A stretch of DNA of 55,313 bases, from contig JAUNIP010000007.1 of assembly GCA_030523425.1 (NCBI GenBank), positions 1 to 55,313 on the forward strand. The letters are read 5' to 3'. The notes under the pieces are model-generated. The model was not told the DNA's origin, did no database searches, and worked only from the letters and a program-made list of their open reading frames with translations. Below are positions 35,247 to 44,123 of this stretch, one piece after another. Both the position numbers and the translations under genes were made by a program. The stretch is from Coriobacteriia bacterium (lineage in GTDB: Bacteria; Actinomycetota; Coriobacteriia; Coriobacteriales; Eggerthellaceae). Positions within the stretch are counted from its first letter, which is position 1. Each line of letters starts with the position of its first letter.

Positions 35247-36991
35247 AGATAGGCGAAGGATCTTGCGGCATTGCCGCGGGCGCCGGCAAGGTACACGCCG
35301 CCCTGCAAGCGGCCATGACCAGCGAAGACACCTTCACGTTAGGCATCGTGGGCTGCATTGGCATGTGCTACTTAGAGCCCATCGTAGACATCTACGCCGA
35401 CGACGACACGCTGAAGGCGCGCCTGGTGCACGTGACGCCCGAAGACGCGCCAGCCATTGCTCAGGCCGTGCGCACGGGCAACCTGGAAGGCGTGCAAGAC
35501 CTGTGCATCCAAAGCGATGACCAGGAGTTTCTGACCAAGCAAACCCGCATAGCCCTGCGCCACTGCGGCCTGATAGATCCCACCAGCCTGGAAGCTTACC
35601 AACAGGCCGGCGGCTACCGCGCCCTGCGCCACGTGCTAGGCAAAATGACGCCCGAACAGGTCATCGAAGAAGTGAAGACGTCCGGCTTGGCGGGCCGCGG
35701 CGGCGCGGGCTTCCCCACGTGGTTCAAGTGGAACGCCGCGCGCAACAATCCGGGCGAAAACAAGTACCTGGTGTGCAACGCCGACGAAGGCGACCCCGGC
35801 GCGTTTATGGACCGCGCGCTGCTGGAATCCGACCCCCACAGCGTGCTGGAAGGCATGCTCATAGGCGCCTATGCCATCGGTGCCACGCACATGCTGGTGT
35901 ACGTGCGCGCGGAATACCCGCTGGCCATCAAGCACTTGCAGATTGCCATCGAACAAGCCCGCGAAGCCAACCTGCTAGGCGAAAACATCCTGGGTTCGGG
36001 CTTTTCCTGCGACATGACCATCAAGCAGGGCGCCGGCGCGTTCGTGTGCGGCGAAGAGACCGCCCTGATAGCTTCCATGGAAGGCGAACGCGGCATGCCG
36101 CGCGTGAAGCCGCCCTTCCCGGCCGAAAACGGCTATCTGGCAAGCCCTTCTAACATCAACAACGTGGAAACCTACGGCAACGTCACGTGGATTATCAACC
36201 ACGGCGGCGAAGCGTATGCGGCCATGGGCACCGAAACCAGCAAGGGCACGAAGGTGTTCGCCCTTACCGGCAAAATCCGCCGCGGCGGCCTGGTGGAAAT
36301 TCCCATGGGCGCCACGCTTGGCGATGTCATCTTCGGCATAGGCGGCGGCCTGAAAAATGACGGCCAGCTGAAGGCCGTGCAGATGGGCGGTCCGTCCGGC
36401 GGCTGCGTGCCGGCCAGCCTGATGGACACCGTCATAGACTACAAGGCCCTTTCCGCCACGGGTGCCATCATGGGCTCGGGCGGCATGGTGGTCATGGACC
36501 AGTCCACCTGCATGGTGGGCATGGCCAAGTTCTTCTTGGACTTCACCGCCAGCGAATCGTGCGGCAAGTGCGTGCCGTGCCGCTTGGGCACCCAGCGCAT
36601 GCAAGAAATTCTGACGCGCATAGTGGAAGGCGAAGGCCAAGAAGGCGACATCGAGCTGCTGGAAGAGCTGTGCGCCATGGTGGGCAGCGCTTCGCTGTGC
36701 GGCCTGGGCCAAACGGCTCCTAACCCGGTGCTGACCACCATTCGCTACTTCCGCGAAGAATACGAAGAGCACATCCGCAACAAGAAGTGCCCGGCGCACG
36801 AATGCCCGGCGCTGCGCACGTATTCCATCGATCCCGAAAAGTGCACGGGCTGCACGCTGTGTTCGCGCAAGTGCGCGGTAGGCGCCATATCGGGCGAAAA
36901 GAAGCAGCCGCACGTGATTGACGCGGCGGCGTGCATCCGCTGCAACCAGTGTGCGGAAGCCTGCCGCTTCGGCGCCGTGGTAGTGGAATAG
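35237..36991 (+). CDS. NuoF-like NADH-binding flavoprotein subunit with C-terminal ferredoxin domain
   Basis: 584 residues from ATG 35237, which overlaps the previous stop. An N-terminal thioredoxin-like 2Fe-2S domain (GSCGIAAGA, VGCIGMCYLEP) is followed by the NuoF core. The core has the NADH-site GLAGRGGAGFPTWFKW, the FMN-site NADEGDPGAFMDR and GAGAFVCGEETALIASMEG, and the 4Fe-4S motif SCGKCVPCRLGTQR. A C-terminal 2x4Fe-4S ferredoxin (CTGCTLCSRKC, CIRCNQCAEAC) completes it. This is the layout of HydB/HndC/StnB subunits that can bifurcate electrons between NAD and ferredoxin. No hydrogenase or formate dehydrogenase is adjacent. Confidence 0.92.
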   Translation: MRVKIGEGSCGIAAGAGKVHAALQAAMTSEDTFTLGIVGCIGMCYLEPIVDIYADDDTLKARLVHVTPEDAPAIAQAVRTGNLEGVQDLCIQSDDQEFLTKQTRIALRHCGLIDPTSLEAYQQAGGYRALRHVLGKMTPEQVIEEVKTSGLAGRGGAGFPTWFKWNAARNNPGENKYLVCNADEGDPGAFMDRALLESDPHSVLEGMLIGAYAIGATHMLVYVRAEYPLAIKHLQIAIEQAREANLLGENILGSGFSCDMTIKQGAGAFVCGEETALIASMEGERGMPRVKPPFPAENGYLASPSNINNVETYGNVTWIINHGGEAYAAMGTETSKGTKVFALTGKIRRGGLVEIPMGATLGDVIFGIGGGLKNDGQLKAVQMGGPSGGCVPASLMDTVIDYKALSATGAIMGSGGMVVMDQSTCMVGMAKFFLDFTASESCGKCVPCRLGTQRMQEILTRIVEGEGQEGDIELLEELCAMVGSASLCGLGQTAPNPVLTTIRYFREEYEEHIRNKKCPAHECPALRTYSIDPEKCTGCTLCSRKCAVGAISGEKKQPHVIDAAACIRCNQCAEACRFGAVVVE

Positions 36992-37002
36992 GAGGGCGTA
37001 CC

Positions 37003-39030
37003 ATGGAAACCATAACCATTACCGTCGACGGGCGCGAACTTACCTGCAACGCGGGCGACATTCTGCTGAGCGTGGCGCTGAAGGCCGGCATTGACATTCC
37101 GCATCTGTGCTTCGAAGAGGATCTGGGCCGCTACGGCGCCTGCAGCCTGTGCGTGGTGGAGGTGGAAGGCCGCCCCAAGCTGATGCGCGCGTGTGCCACC
37201 ACCGTGTGGGACGGCATGGTGGTGCAAACCAACACGCCCCGCACGCAGCAGGTGCGCAAAGTGGCCATGGAGCTGCTGATGGCCGACCACACCGGCGACT
37301 GCAAGGGCCCCTGCGAACTGGAATGCCCCGCGCACACGGATGCCCAGGGCTACCTGCGGGCCATCCGCGAAGGCAATGACCGCGAAGCCGTGCGTATAGT
37401 GAAGGAAACCAACCCGCTGCCGGCGTCCATCGGGCGCGTGTGCCCGCATCCCTGCGAAGGCGCGTGCCGCCGCGGGCTGGTGGAGCAGCCGCTAAGCATC
37501 GCGTTCTTGAAGGCCTTCGCGGCCGACAACGACATGAATTCCGCGAACCCCTTCGTGCCCGAAGTGGCGGCTGACACCGGCAAGAAGGTTGCCATTGTGG
37601 GCGGCGGCCCGGCCGGCTTGGCCGCGGCGTACCGCCTGCGCGTGGCGGGGCACGCCGTGGATGTGTACGACGCCATGCCCGAAATGGGCGGCATGCTGCG
37701 CTACGGCATTCCCGAATACCGCCTGCCGGCCGAAGTGCTGGCGCGCGAAGTGGCGGCCATCGAAACGCTGGGCGTGGGCATGCACACGGGCGTGCGCGTG
37801 GGCACCGATGTGACGCTTGACGCGCTGCGTTCGCAGGCCGACGCCGTGCTGATTGCCGTGGGCGCGTGGAAGGCCGGCGGCGTGCGCTGCCCGGGCGAAG
37901 ACCTTGAAGGCGTGGTAGGCGGCATTGACTTTCTGCGCGAAGTGAACGAAGGAACCATCCCCAACCTGGGCAAACGCGTGGCTGTGGTGGGCGGCGGCAA
38001 CACCGCCATGGACGCCTGCCGCACGGCGCTGCGTTGCGGGGCCGAAGAAGTGTATGTGGTGTACCGCCGCACGCGCGAACAGGCGCCCGCCGAAGACATG
38101 GAAATCCAGGACGCCATCGACGAAGGCGTGGTGTTCAAGTGGCTGACCAACCCGGCTGAAATCCAGGGCGAAGGTGGCCATGTGACCAACATGAAGCTGC
38201 AGATCATGGAGCTAGGCGAACCCGACGCTTCGGGTCGGCGCCGCCCCGTGGCCGTGGAAGGCGCCTTTGAGGACCTGCCTGTGGACACCGTGATTGCGGC
38301 CATCGGACAGGCGGCCGTACTTGATGGCTTTGAGCAGGTGGAAGCCAACAAGTGGGGGTGGCTGGTGGCCAACCCCACTTCCGGCGCCACGAACCTGGAA
38401 GGCGTGTTCGCCGCGGGTGACGTCACCAACGACGGCGCTTCCATTGCCATCGACGCCATAGCCGAAGGCAACCGTGCGGCGGCGGGCATTTGCGCCTACC
38501 TGGCCGGATACGACCTACCGGAGTTCGAGCCGTACTGGTCGAAGACGGAAAAGACCGCCGAAGACTTCGCCGACGAGCCGCGCCGCCCGCGCGCCGAAAT
38601 GCCCAAGCTGGACGCCACTGCGCGTGCCCGCACGTTCGACGAGGTGATCAAGGGCTTCAGCGAAGAAGACGCCCGCGGGGAAGCCGACCGCTGCCTGCGC
38701 TGCGGCTGCCACGACTTCCATGAGTGTTCGCTCATTCGCTGTGCCAACCTGCAGGCCATCCAGCCTGAGCGCCTGGCGGGCGCCAAGCATGCGGCCTACA
38801 AGGAACGCAAACTGGTGGCCATCGAACGCGACCAGGGCAAATGCATTCTGTGCGACGTGTGCGTGCGCACGTGCAAGCACGTGGCCGGCAAGGGCCTGCT
38901 AGGCTTGGTTAACCGCGGTTCCCACACCGTGATTGCGCCCGAGTTCGCCAACGTGGACGTGGCCACCGTATGCGCCGACTGCCACCTGTGCGTAGACAGA
39001 TGCCCCACCGGCGCCCTGAAGCTGCTGTAA
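37003..39030 (+). CDS. GltD/NfnB-like FAD oxidoreductase with N-terminal 2Fe-2S and C-terminal 4Fe-4S domains
   Basis: 675 residues from ATG 37003, with GGAGGG upstream. The N-terminal 2Fe-2S NuoG-like domain has HLCFEEDLGRYGACSLCVVEVEG. A GltD-type linker domain (GRVCPHPCEGACRRG) and an FAD site (VAIVGGGPAGLAAAYRL, about residue 200) come next. A second nucleotide site (VAVVGGGNTAMDACRTA, about 330), probably NADPH, and GVFAAGDVTNDG follow. The C-terminal part has CLRCGCHDFHEC, CILCDVCVRTCKHV and CADCHLCVDRCP. With the two genes before it, it forms a StnC-like subunit: NADPH oxidation coupled to NAD and ferredoxin is the likely chemistry (inference from layout). Confidence 0.9.
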   Translation: METITITVDGRELTCNAGDILLSVALKAGIDIPHLCFEEDLGRYGACSLCVVEVEGRPKLMRACATTVWDGMVVQTNTPRTQQVRKVAMELLMADHTGDCKGPCELECPAHTDAQGYLRAIREGNDREAVRIVKETNPLPASIGRVCPHPCEGACRRGLVEQPLSIAFLKAFAADNDMNSANPFVPEVAADTGKKVAIVGGGPAGLAAAYRLRVAGHAVDVYDAMPEMGGMLRYGIPEYRLPAEVLAREVAAIETLGVGMHTGVRVGTDVTLDALRSQADAVLIAVGAWKAGGVRCPGEDLEGVVGGIDFLREVNEGTIPNLGKRVAVVGGGNTAMDACRTALRCGAEEVYVVYRRTREQAPAEDMEIQDAIDEGVVFKWLTNPAEIQGEGGHVTNMKLQIMELGEPDASGRRRPVAVEGAFEDLPVDTVIAAIGQAAVLDGFEQVEANKWGWLVANPTSGATNLEGVFAAGDVTNDGASIAIDAIAEGNRAAAGICAYLAGYDLPEFEPYWSKTEKTAEDFADEPRRPRAEMPKLDATARARTFDEVIKGFSEEDARGEADRCLRCGCHDFHECSLIRCANLQAIQPERLAGAKHAAYKERKLVAIERDQGKCILCDVCVRTCKHVAGKGLLGLVNRGSHTVIAPEFANVDVATVCADCHLCVDRCPTGALKLL

Positions 39031-39048
39031 ATTTTCCGTGCCGAATGA

Positions 39049-39081
39049 CCCGGCTCCGCCCCGCGCGGAGTCGGGTTTTTT
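39049..39081 (+). terminator. Intrinsic terminator of the transhydrogenase operon
   Basis: CCCGGCTCCGC pairs with GCGGAGTCGGG with one mismatch across CCCGC and is followed by TTTTTT (39076-39081), just after the stop at 39030. Confidence 0.9.
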
Positions 39082-39162
39082 GCTGCCCAGCCCACCCCGA
39101 CTTGCCCTTAGAACGTGTACAATGAAACCGATATTGTTCACACCCCGGGTGAAAGGGCACTT

Positions 39163-40371
39163 ATGAGCGAATCGGTGAATTATCAGTGTCCGGCTTGTAA
39201 TGGTCCGTTGAAGTTCCAAGCCGAAACAGGCATGTTGGCCTGCGAATACTGCGGGTCAACCTTCACGGCAGAGCAAATCCAGCAGATAATGGCGCAGCGC
39301 CAGGCCAAGGCCGATGCCAAGGCCGAAGAAAATGCCGCCAAGGAAGCCGCCCGCGCTGCGCAAGATCAGGCTGGCGCAGAAGGTGCCGCAGCCGCCGGGG
39401 CAGCCCCCGCAGCTGCCGCCAACGCCGCCACCCCCCAAGGCGACCCCATCCAGGCCTTCTTAGACCGTGCGCCCTGGACCACGGCTTCCGAAGAGAACAT
39501 GGTGTCCTACACCTGCCGGTCGTGCGCGGCGGAACTGCTGGTGGACAGTACCACCGCCATCACGGAATGCCCTTACTGCGGCAACCAAGACATCATTCCC
39601 AACCAGGTGACGGGCGCCATGAAGCCCGACTACATCATCCCGTTCAAGCTGACGCATGACCAGGCCATAGCGGGCCTGCAGGAACACTACAGGGGAAAAA
39701 GCCTGCTGCCGCGCGCCTTCACCGACCGCAACCACATTGAGCACATCCAAGGCGTGTACGTGCCGTTTTGGCTGTACACCTACAACGCGCACGGCACGGT
39801 TACCTACCGCGGCGAACGCATCCGCACGTGGGTGGACGGCAGGGGCGACACCATGCAGGAAACGTCCATCTTTGATGTTTCGCGCACAGGAAATATGGAA
39901 TTCCGCAACATCCCGGCCGACGGGTCGTCCAAGATGCCCGATGCCCACATGGACGCCATCGAACCCTACGACTTCAGCGAGCTGCAGCCCTTCAACGTGG
40001 CCTACCTGCCGGGCTTTGCGGCCGAACGCTACGACCAAGATGCCGAAGCTATGCAGCACCGTGCCACCGGGCGCATGGAAAACAGCGTGATCACCGCGTT
40101 GGCCAGCACCGTTACCGGTTATGACAACGTGGTTCCGGAGCAGAAGTCCATCTCCGCCGACTTGGAGGCCGTGCATTATGCGCTGCTGCCGGTGTGGATG
40201 CTGCACACGCGGTGGAAGGACAACGACTACCTGTTCGCCATGAACGGCCAAACCGGCAAGATGATTGGCGACTTGCCCATCGATGGCAAGAAGCAGGCTT
40301 TGTTCTTCTTGTTGCCGGCCATACTGCTGTTCATCATTGTGTTCGTCGTCGTGTTTATCTTTTTCAGGTAG
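39163..40371 (+). CDS. Zinc-ribbon membrane protein
   Basis: 402 residues from ATG 39163, preceded by GAAAGGG. An N-terminal zinc ribbon (CPACNGPLKF to CEYCGSTF, residues 9-32) is followed by an Ala-rich coiled region, a second zinc ribbon (CRSCAAELL to CPYCGNQ, near 123-147), a long soluble domain (PDYIIPFKLTHDQAIAGL, GVYVPFWLYTYNAHG, LLPVWMLHTRW), and one C-terminal membrane helix (FFLLPAILLFIIVFVVVFIFF). Such proteins are sometimes annotated as helicase- or replication-related by their zinc ribbon; nothing here supports that. Adjacent to a TPM-domain gene, probably one unit. Confidence 0.75.
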   Translation: MSESVNYQCPACNGPLKFQAETGMLACEYCGSTFTAEQIQQIMAQRQAKADAKAEENAAKEAARAAQDQAGAEGAAAAGAAPAAAANAATPQGDPIQAFLDRAPWTTASEENMVSYTCRSCAAELLVDSTTAITECPYCGNQDIIPNQVTGAMKPDYIIPFKLTHDQAIAGLQEHYRGKSLLPRAFTDRNHIEHIQGVYVPFWLYTYNAHGTVTYRGERIRTWVDGRGDTMQETSIFDVSRTGNMEFRNIPADGSSKMPDAHMDAIEPYDFSELQPFNVAYLPGFAAERYDQDAEAMQHRATGRMENSVITALASTVTGYDNVVPEQKSISADLEAVHYALLPVWMLHTRWKDNDYLFAMNGQTGKMIGDLPIDGKKQALFFLLPAILLFIIVFVVVFIFFR

Positions 40372-40383
40372 GGGGGTGCCAGT

Positions 40384-41184
40384 ATGCAAAAGACGTTGAA
40401 ATCCGTTTCTTTGGCCGTTTTGGCCACTCTTGTGTCCGTGGCGCTTGCCCTTTCGGTGTTTGCCAGCGCTGCCTTCGCGGAAGGCACGTACGTGAAGGAT
40501 CGCAAGCAAGCGCTCAGTTCGTCTGAGGCCGCGGCGCTGGAAAGCAAGGCGGCGTCCATTTCTCAGGCATCCGGCGTTGGCGTGTACCTGTATTACATCG
40601 CCGACCTGGGCACGTACGCTTCGGCGCGCGAATGCGCCAAGGCCATCTATCAGAAAGAAGGTCTGGGGCTGGGAAGCGGCCACGACGGCATCATGTTCCT
40701 GGTGGCGGTTGATTCGCGCGATTACGTGACCATCACATACGGCAAGGGCGTGAATGCCTTCACCGACAACTATATTGGCGTGCTGGAAGACGACGTGACC
40801 AGTTACCTGCACGACGACGACTGGAACGGCGCGGGCGAAGCGTATCTGAATCGCTGCAACACCGCGCTTACGTACTACACCCAAAACGGCGAACCCTACG
40901 AAGAGCCCACCAGCCCGCTCATGGCCATCATCGCAGGCATCGTGGCGGCGCTGTTCGGCGGCGGTGCCGTAGCGGGTGCGCAGCGTGCGAAGATGAAGTC
41001 GGCCGTGGAAGCCACAGAAGCCGACAACTATCTGGATGCCGGCACGTTTGACCTGCAGGATGCCAGCGACGACTTCCGCACCACGGTGGTGGTGTGCATC
41101 CAGACGCACGAGCAAAAGGAAGCGGCCAGCCGCTCTACCGTGGATTCAGGCGGTTTCGGCGGGTCAAGCGGCGGCAAGTTCTAA
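40384..41184 (+). CDS. TPM domain protein, membrane anchored
   Basis: 266 residues from ATG 40384, 12 bases after the previous gene. A signal peptide (to about residue 32, ASAAFAEG) is followed by a TPM domain (about 35-165: VKDRKQALSSSEAAALESKA, GVGVYLYYIADLG, GIMFLVAVDSRDYVTITYGKG). Then come a membrane helix (MAIIAGIVAALFGGGAVAGA) and a tail ending in Gly/Ser (GGFGGSSGGKF), a common end of TPM membrane proteins. The molecular role of TPM proteins is poorly defined; photosystem or membrane protein quality control functions are known in plants. Confidence 0.85.
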   Translation: MQKTLKSVSLAVLATLVSVALALSVFASAAFAEGTYVKDRKQALSSSEAAALESKAASISQASGVGVYLYYIADLGTYASARECAKAIYQKEGLGLGSGHDGIMFLVAVDSRDYVTITYGKGVNAFTDNYIGVLEDDVTSYLHDDDWNGAGEAYLNRCNTALTYYTQNGEPYEEPTSPLMAIIAGIVAALFGGGAVAGAQRAKMKSAVEATEADNYLDAGTFDLQDASDDFRTTVVVCIQTHEQKEAASRSTVDSGGFGGSSGGKF

Positions 41185-41197
41185 GGATGTGGCAAGC

Positions 41198-41229
41198 GCG
41201 CCGGCCGTATGCGGCGGCCGGCGCTTTTG
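41198..41229 (+). terminator. Intrinsic terminator after the TPM gene
   Basis: GCGCCGGCCG pairs with CGGCCGGCGC across a short loop, followed by TTTTGCG. It ends the two-gene unit. Confidence 0.8.
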
Positions 41230-41244
41230 CGTTAGGGGAAACAT

Positions 41245-41823
41245 ATGATCAACTGGACAACGTGGAAAAACCTGACGGTCAACGAATTTACGGCCCAGGT
41301 GCTGCAGGAATTCAACCTGGACATTCCCGTGGTGGAAGAAGACGACGGCGCGAACACGCTGTGCTTCATTGACGGCCTGACGGAAAAAGACGAGCAATGG
41401 GTGGTGGAACAGGACCCCTACCTGCGCGTTCCGCCCGCAACCACGGCGTTGTACCTAAAGATTGAGCGGTTCAACCCGTCCACCAAGGCGGCGCTGGTGG
41501 TGATGAGCGACCTGATTGCCGACCGCATGCCGGAAAAGGCCGTGAAGAAGAGCCGCCTGAAGCCCGACCAGCTGCTGATGCTGTTCATAGTGCTGCACGA
41601 AATAGGCCTGTATTTGGATTTCAAAGGCATGCCGCTGGAAGACTATATCCAGAAGGGTTTGGATCGTTTCGCGTACATGGACGATCTTTCCGTGCGCTGT
41701 TCGGCCATGCCGACTGCCATGGGACAGAAGGTATACGCCAAGGAAAGCCGTCGCGACCCCTTGGAAGCCGCCGGCGACTCCTACGCCCTGCGCACCCTGA
41801 AAGCGTATTTGCGCACGTTCTAG
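41245..41823 (+). CDS. Hypothetical protein
   Basis: 192 residues from ATG 41245, preceded by TAGGGGAAAC. Mixed acidic protein without membrane helix or signal: an N-terminal helix-strand region (INWTTWKNLTVNEFTAQVLQ), then LPDQ-type helices (LLMLFIVLHEIGLYLDFKG). The sequence HEIGL is not a full HExxH zinc motif. No family recognised. It lies between a terminator and the cobalamin riboswitch, so it is a single-gene unit. Confidence 0.75.
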   Translation: MINWTTWKNLTVNEFTAQVLQEFNLDIPVVEEDDGANTLCFIDGLTEKDEQWVVEQDPYLRVPPATTALYLKIERFNPSTKAALVVMSDLIADRMPEKAVKKSRLKPDQLLMLFIVLHEIGLYLDFKGMPLEDYIQKGLDRFAYMDDLSVRCSAMPTAMGQKVYAKESRRDPLEAAGDSYALRTLKAYLRTF

Positions 41824-41949
41824 CACGCGTGTAGCCCAAACCGCAGGCGCACCGCATGGGGCGTTCCCCCCAAGTTATTCACCATTTTTCCACAATTGCT
41901 TGGAACCTTGGGTTTTCTTCAGGTATTAGGAGTATCATTACCCTCGTAT

Positions 41950-42060
41950 GCGATAATGCGCATTTGGAAGAAGACGTCCTGGAAAGGGAAAGCGGGTGGA
42001 AATCCCGCGCGGTGCCGCCACTGTGATCCGGGTTTGCCGGTCAGTCAGAACACCAACCAG
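41950..42060 (+). promoter_or_regulatory. Cobalamin (B12) riboswitch
   Basis: The diagnostic run is present: GGGTGGAAATCCCGCGCGGT (41993-42012), then GCCGCCACTGTGA, a variable arm, and the B12 box AGTCAGAACACC (42043-42054). It sits about 175 bases before the first gene of the transport operon. Possible expression-platform hairpins follow: CACATAA with TTATGTG (42147-42162) and TGTCCT with AGGACA (42181-42206), just before the AAAGGAAAAGGG binding site. It is therefore expected to shut the operon off when adenosylcobalamin or related forms are plentiful. Confidence 0.93.
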
Positions 42061-42233
42061 GAAGCGTGCTGCCGGCCAAGGCGGGTCACCTTGGCAAGCG
42101 CCTGGCGGAAACGCCAGCTGACCGCGTAGCGAAAATGGGCTGCGTGCACATAAGGTTATGTGTAGGCTGCCACTTTTCGCTGTCCTTCTTCTGGTGAAGT
42201 AGGACATGCGGAGAAAAGAAAGGAAAAGGGATA

Positions 42234-44120
42234 ATGAAACAACAAACGCAGCTTATGTCCCAAGGCACTTCGTTGTTACACAAGTTGATCGCCGTGCTGG
42301 TTTCGGTTGCCTTGGCAACCAGCTTCATCAGCTTCGCCAGCGTTCCGGCCGCCTTAGGCGCGCAAGAACCCGAAGCGCCTGAGGTTGCCGCCGAATCGGC
42401 AGCCGCCAACTTGGAAACTGCCAACCTGGCAGAGGCCACCTTGGAAGCCACGCCGGACGTGGTGGAAGCTTCCACGCAGGCGGAAAATGTGGCTGATCCC
42501 ACAACCAACGAAGAGGCCGTTGTCACCACTGAAGAAACCCCCAGCGCTGAATTGCTGGCCGCAGGGGATACCATCGACGTTGCACTTACCATTGTGGACG
42601 CCAGCGGCACCACGGTTTCTGCCGTCTACAACGCCGGTGTGAAAGTGGTCGAACCCGCCACCGTGGCCGGCCTGCTGCAGGCCGCCGGTTTCACCGAGGG
42701 GCCGGAAGCTGACTGCAAGACAGGCTCGAAGGTGTACACCGTAGACGCCACGGACTCCAACAAGCTGATCGGGGTTGCCGGACTGCTGCAGGATCCTTCC
42801 GCCGATACTCCCAAGGTGTGGTCGTATTCCTCTACCGACACTGGCGTGACCGTGACTGACCTTGCTTCCGCGGTGGAAGTTGGCAAGCATTACGTGCTGG
42901 TATACGGTGCCGCGGACTACGCCTTTGCTTACGACACCACCATCAAGGACCCGTTCCAGAAGAACGTTTATGACGCAGAATTTGTTAGCAAGCTAACCGA
43001 AAACCTGGCGAACCGCTTCAAGACCGGCGGCAAGGATGCGAACATCCCCGTTTCCACGGCTGGCAGCGCTAAGACTGCCTCCACCGACTATGCCGCTTAC
43101 GGCCTGTACCACCTGAACTTTGCGGGCGATGTTGACAGCGATGCCATCATCGCCAACTACAAGGCCGCCCGGGCCGCCAACCCCGATGGCATGAGCGCCG
43201 GCCTTATCGCTCGCTACATTTTGGCCCTTACGGCTTCTGATATGGACGCTGCAGAGATTGACGAGGACGGCAACTCGCTGGTTGATCCAGAGAACCATCA
43301 CGACTTGATAGCTGAGATGGAAAAGGCCATGAAGGACGATGAAAGCCTGTATGACTTGGTGTGGATTTTGCCTGTGTACTTGAATTACACAATGGAAGAC
43401 ACAGATGAAAACGAGGCAATGCTAACGAAGCTCATCTCGCAGATGTTGTCTTATTGGAAAGACGCCGCGATTATCGATTCTGGCATGGGCCCTGACTACC
43501 AAACCACTGCCCAGGCGGTGTTGGCCTTGGCGCCCTATTACGACAACACCAACTTCACCGCTGACGGAAAGCTGAAGAACACGCTGGACGCCGCCTGTGC
43601 GGCTTTCGCGGAAGCCGTTAACTATGACGGCGGCATTGCCGGGTTGTTCAGCGAAGGCGCAAGCGACGTTGACGCCACCGCTGCGGTGGTTACCGCGCTG
43701 GTGGCCATGGGCAAAAACCCTGTTGCTTACACCAATGCCGTAACCGGTTCTGACCTGCTGGGTTACCTGGTTGAGCAGGCAGACGCCACGCTGGACGGCT
43801 ACAAGGCCGTTTCGCAGTACGACGAGCCCATGACCGCCGCCACCGTGTTGGAGGCCTTGGGCGTGTATAAGGAAATGCAGGAAAAGGTGGTGAATGGTTC
43901 CTCGTATGCTGAAGCTGCTGTCAACGCGCTTGATTTCGTTCCTGAGGTGAACCCCACCCCCAACAAAAACACCAACACGAACACCGCAAAGAGCACTACG
44001 GCTGCCACGGGCGATGCGAATTTCCCGCTGTTCATGACGTTCGGCATTTTGGCCGTCTGCTCGGCGGTGGCCTTGTTCTTCGCTTTCCGCAGCCGTTCTA
44101 GGGACAAGGTGAACCGATAG
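42234..44120 (+). CDS. Transcobalamin-like surface protein with alpha/alpha-barrel, candidate B12-binding protein
   Basis: 628 residues from ATG 42234, preceded by AAAGGAAAAGGG. Signal peptide (1-about 43, ending ALGAQ), an acidic Ala/Glu/Thr linker, then a beta domain (about 105-225; ATVAGLLQAAGFTEG, LASAVEVGKHYVLVYG) resembling the DUF4430/transcobalamin C-domain fold. A helical domain follows (about 240-580) with repeated barrel-like segments: GMGPDYQTTAQAVLALAPYY, DGGIAGLFSEGASDVDATA, DEPMTAATVLEALGVY. These resemble the alpha6/alpha6 barrel of intrinsic factor and transcobalamin. A Thr-rich stem, a TGD motif, a hydrophobic helix and RSRSRDK anchor it to the envelope. Domain order is reversed relative to the animal carriers. 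It lies directly under a cobalamin riboswitch and ahead of an ECF transporter, so cobalamin capture is the inferred role. Confidence 0.75.
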   Translation: MKQQTQLMSQGTSLLHKLIAVLVSVALATSFISFASVPAALGAQEPEAPEVAAESAAANLETANLAEATLEATPDVVEASTQAENVADPTTNEEAVVTTEETPSAELLAAGDTIDVALTIVDASGTTVSAVYNAGVKVVEPATVAGLLQAAGFTEGPEADCKTGSKVYTVDATDSNKLIGVAGLLQDPSADTPKVWSYSSTDTGVTVTDLASAVEVGKHYVLVYGAADYAFAYDTTIKDPFQKNVYDAEFVSKLTENLANRFKTGGKDANIPVSTAGSAKTASTDYAAYGLYHLNFAGDVDSDAIIANYKAARAANPDGMSAGLIARYILALTASDMDAAEIDEDGNSLVDPENHHDLIAEMEKAMKDDESLYDLVWILPVYLNYTMEDTDENEAMLTKLISQMLSYWKDAAIIDSGMGPDYQTTAQAVLALAPYYDNTNFTADGKLKNTLDAACAAFAEAVNYDGGIAGLFSEGASDVDATAAVVTALVAMGKNPVAYTNAVTGSDLLGYLVEQADATLDGYKAVSQYDEPMTAATVLEALGVYKEMQEKVVNGSSYAEAAVNALDFVPEVNPTPNKNTNTNTAKSTTAATGDANFPLFMTFGILAVCSAVALFFAFRSRSRDKVNR

Positions 44121-44123
44121 CGT

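Noticed and set aside
41870-41905. DnaA boxes suggesting an origin
   Set aside because: Only one weak TTATTCACC-like match is visible, without a cluster or an AT-rich unwinding region.
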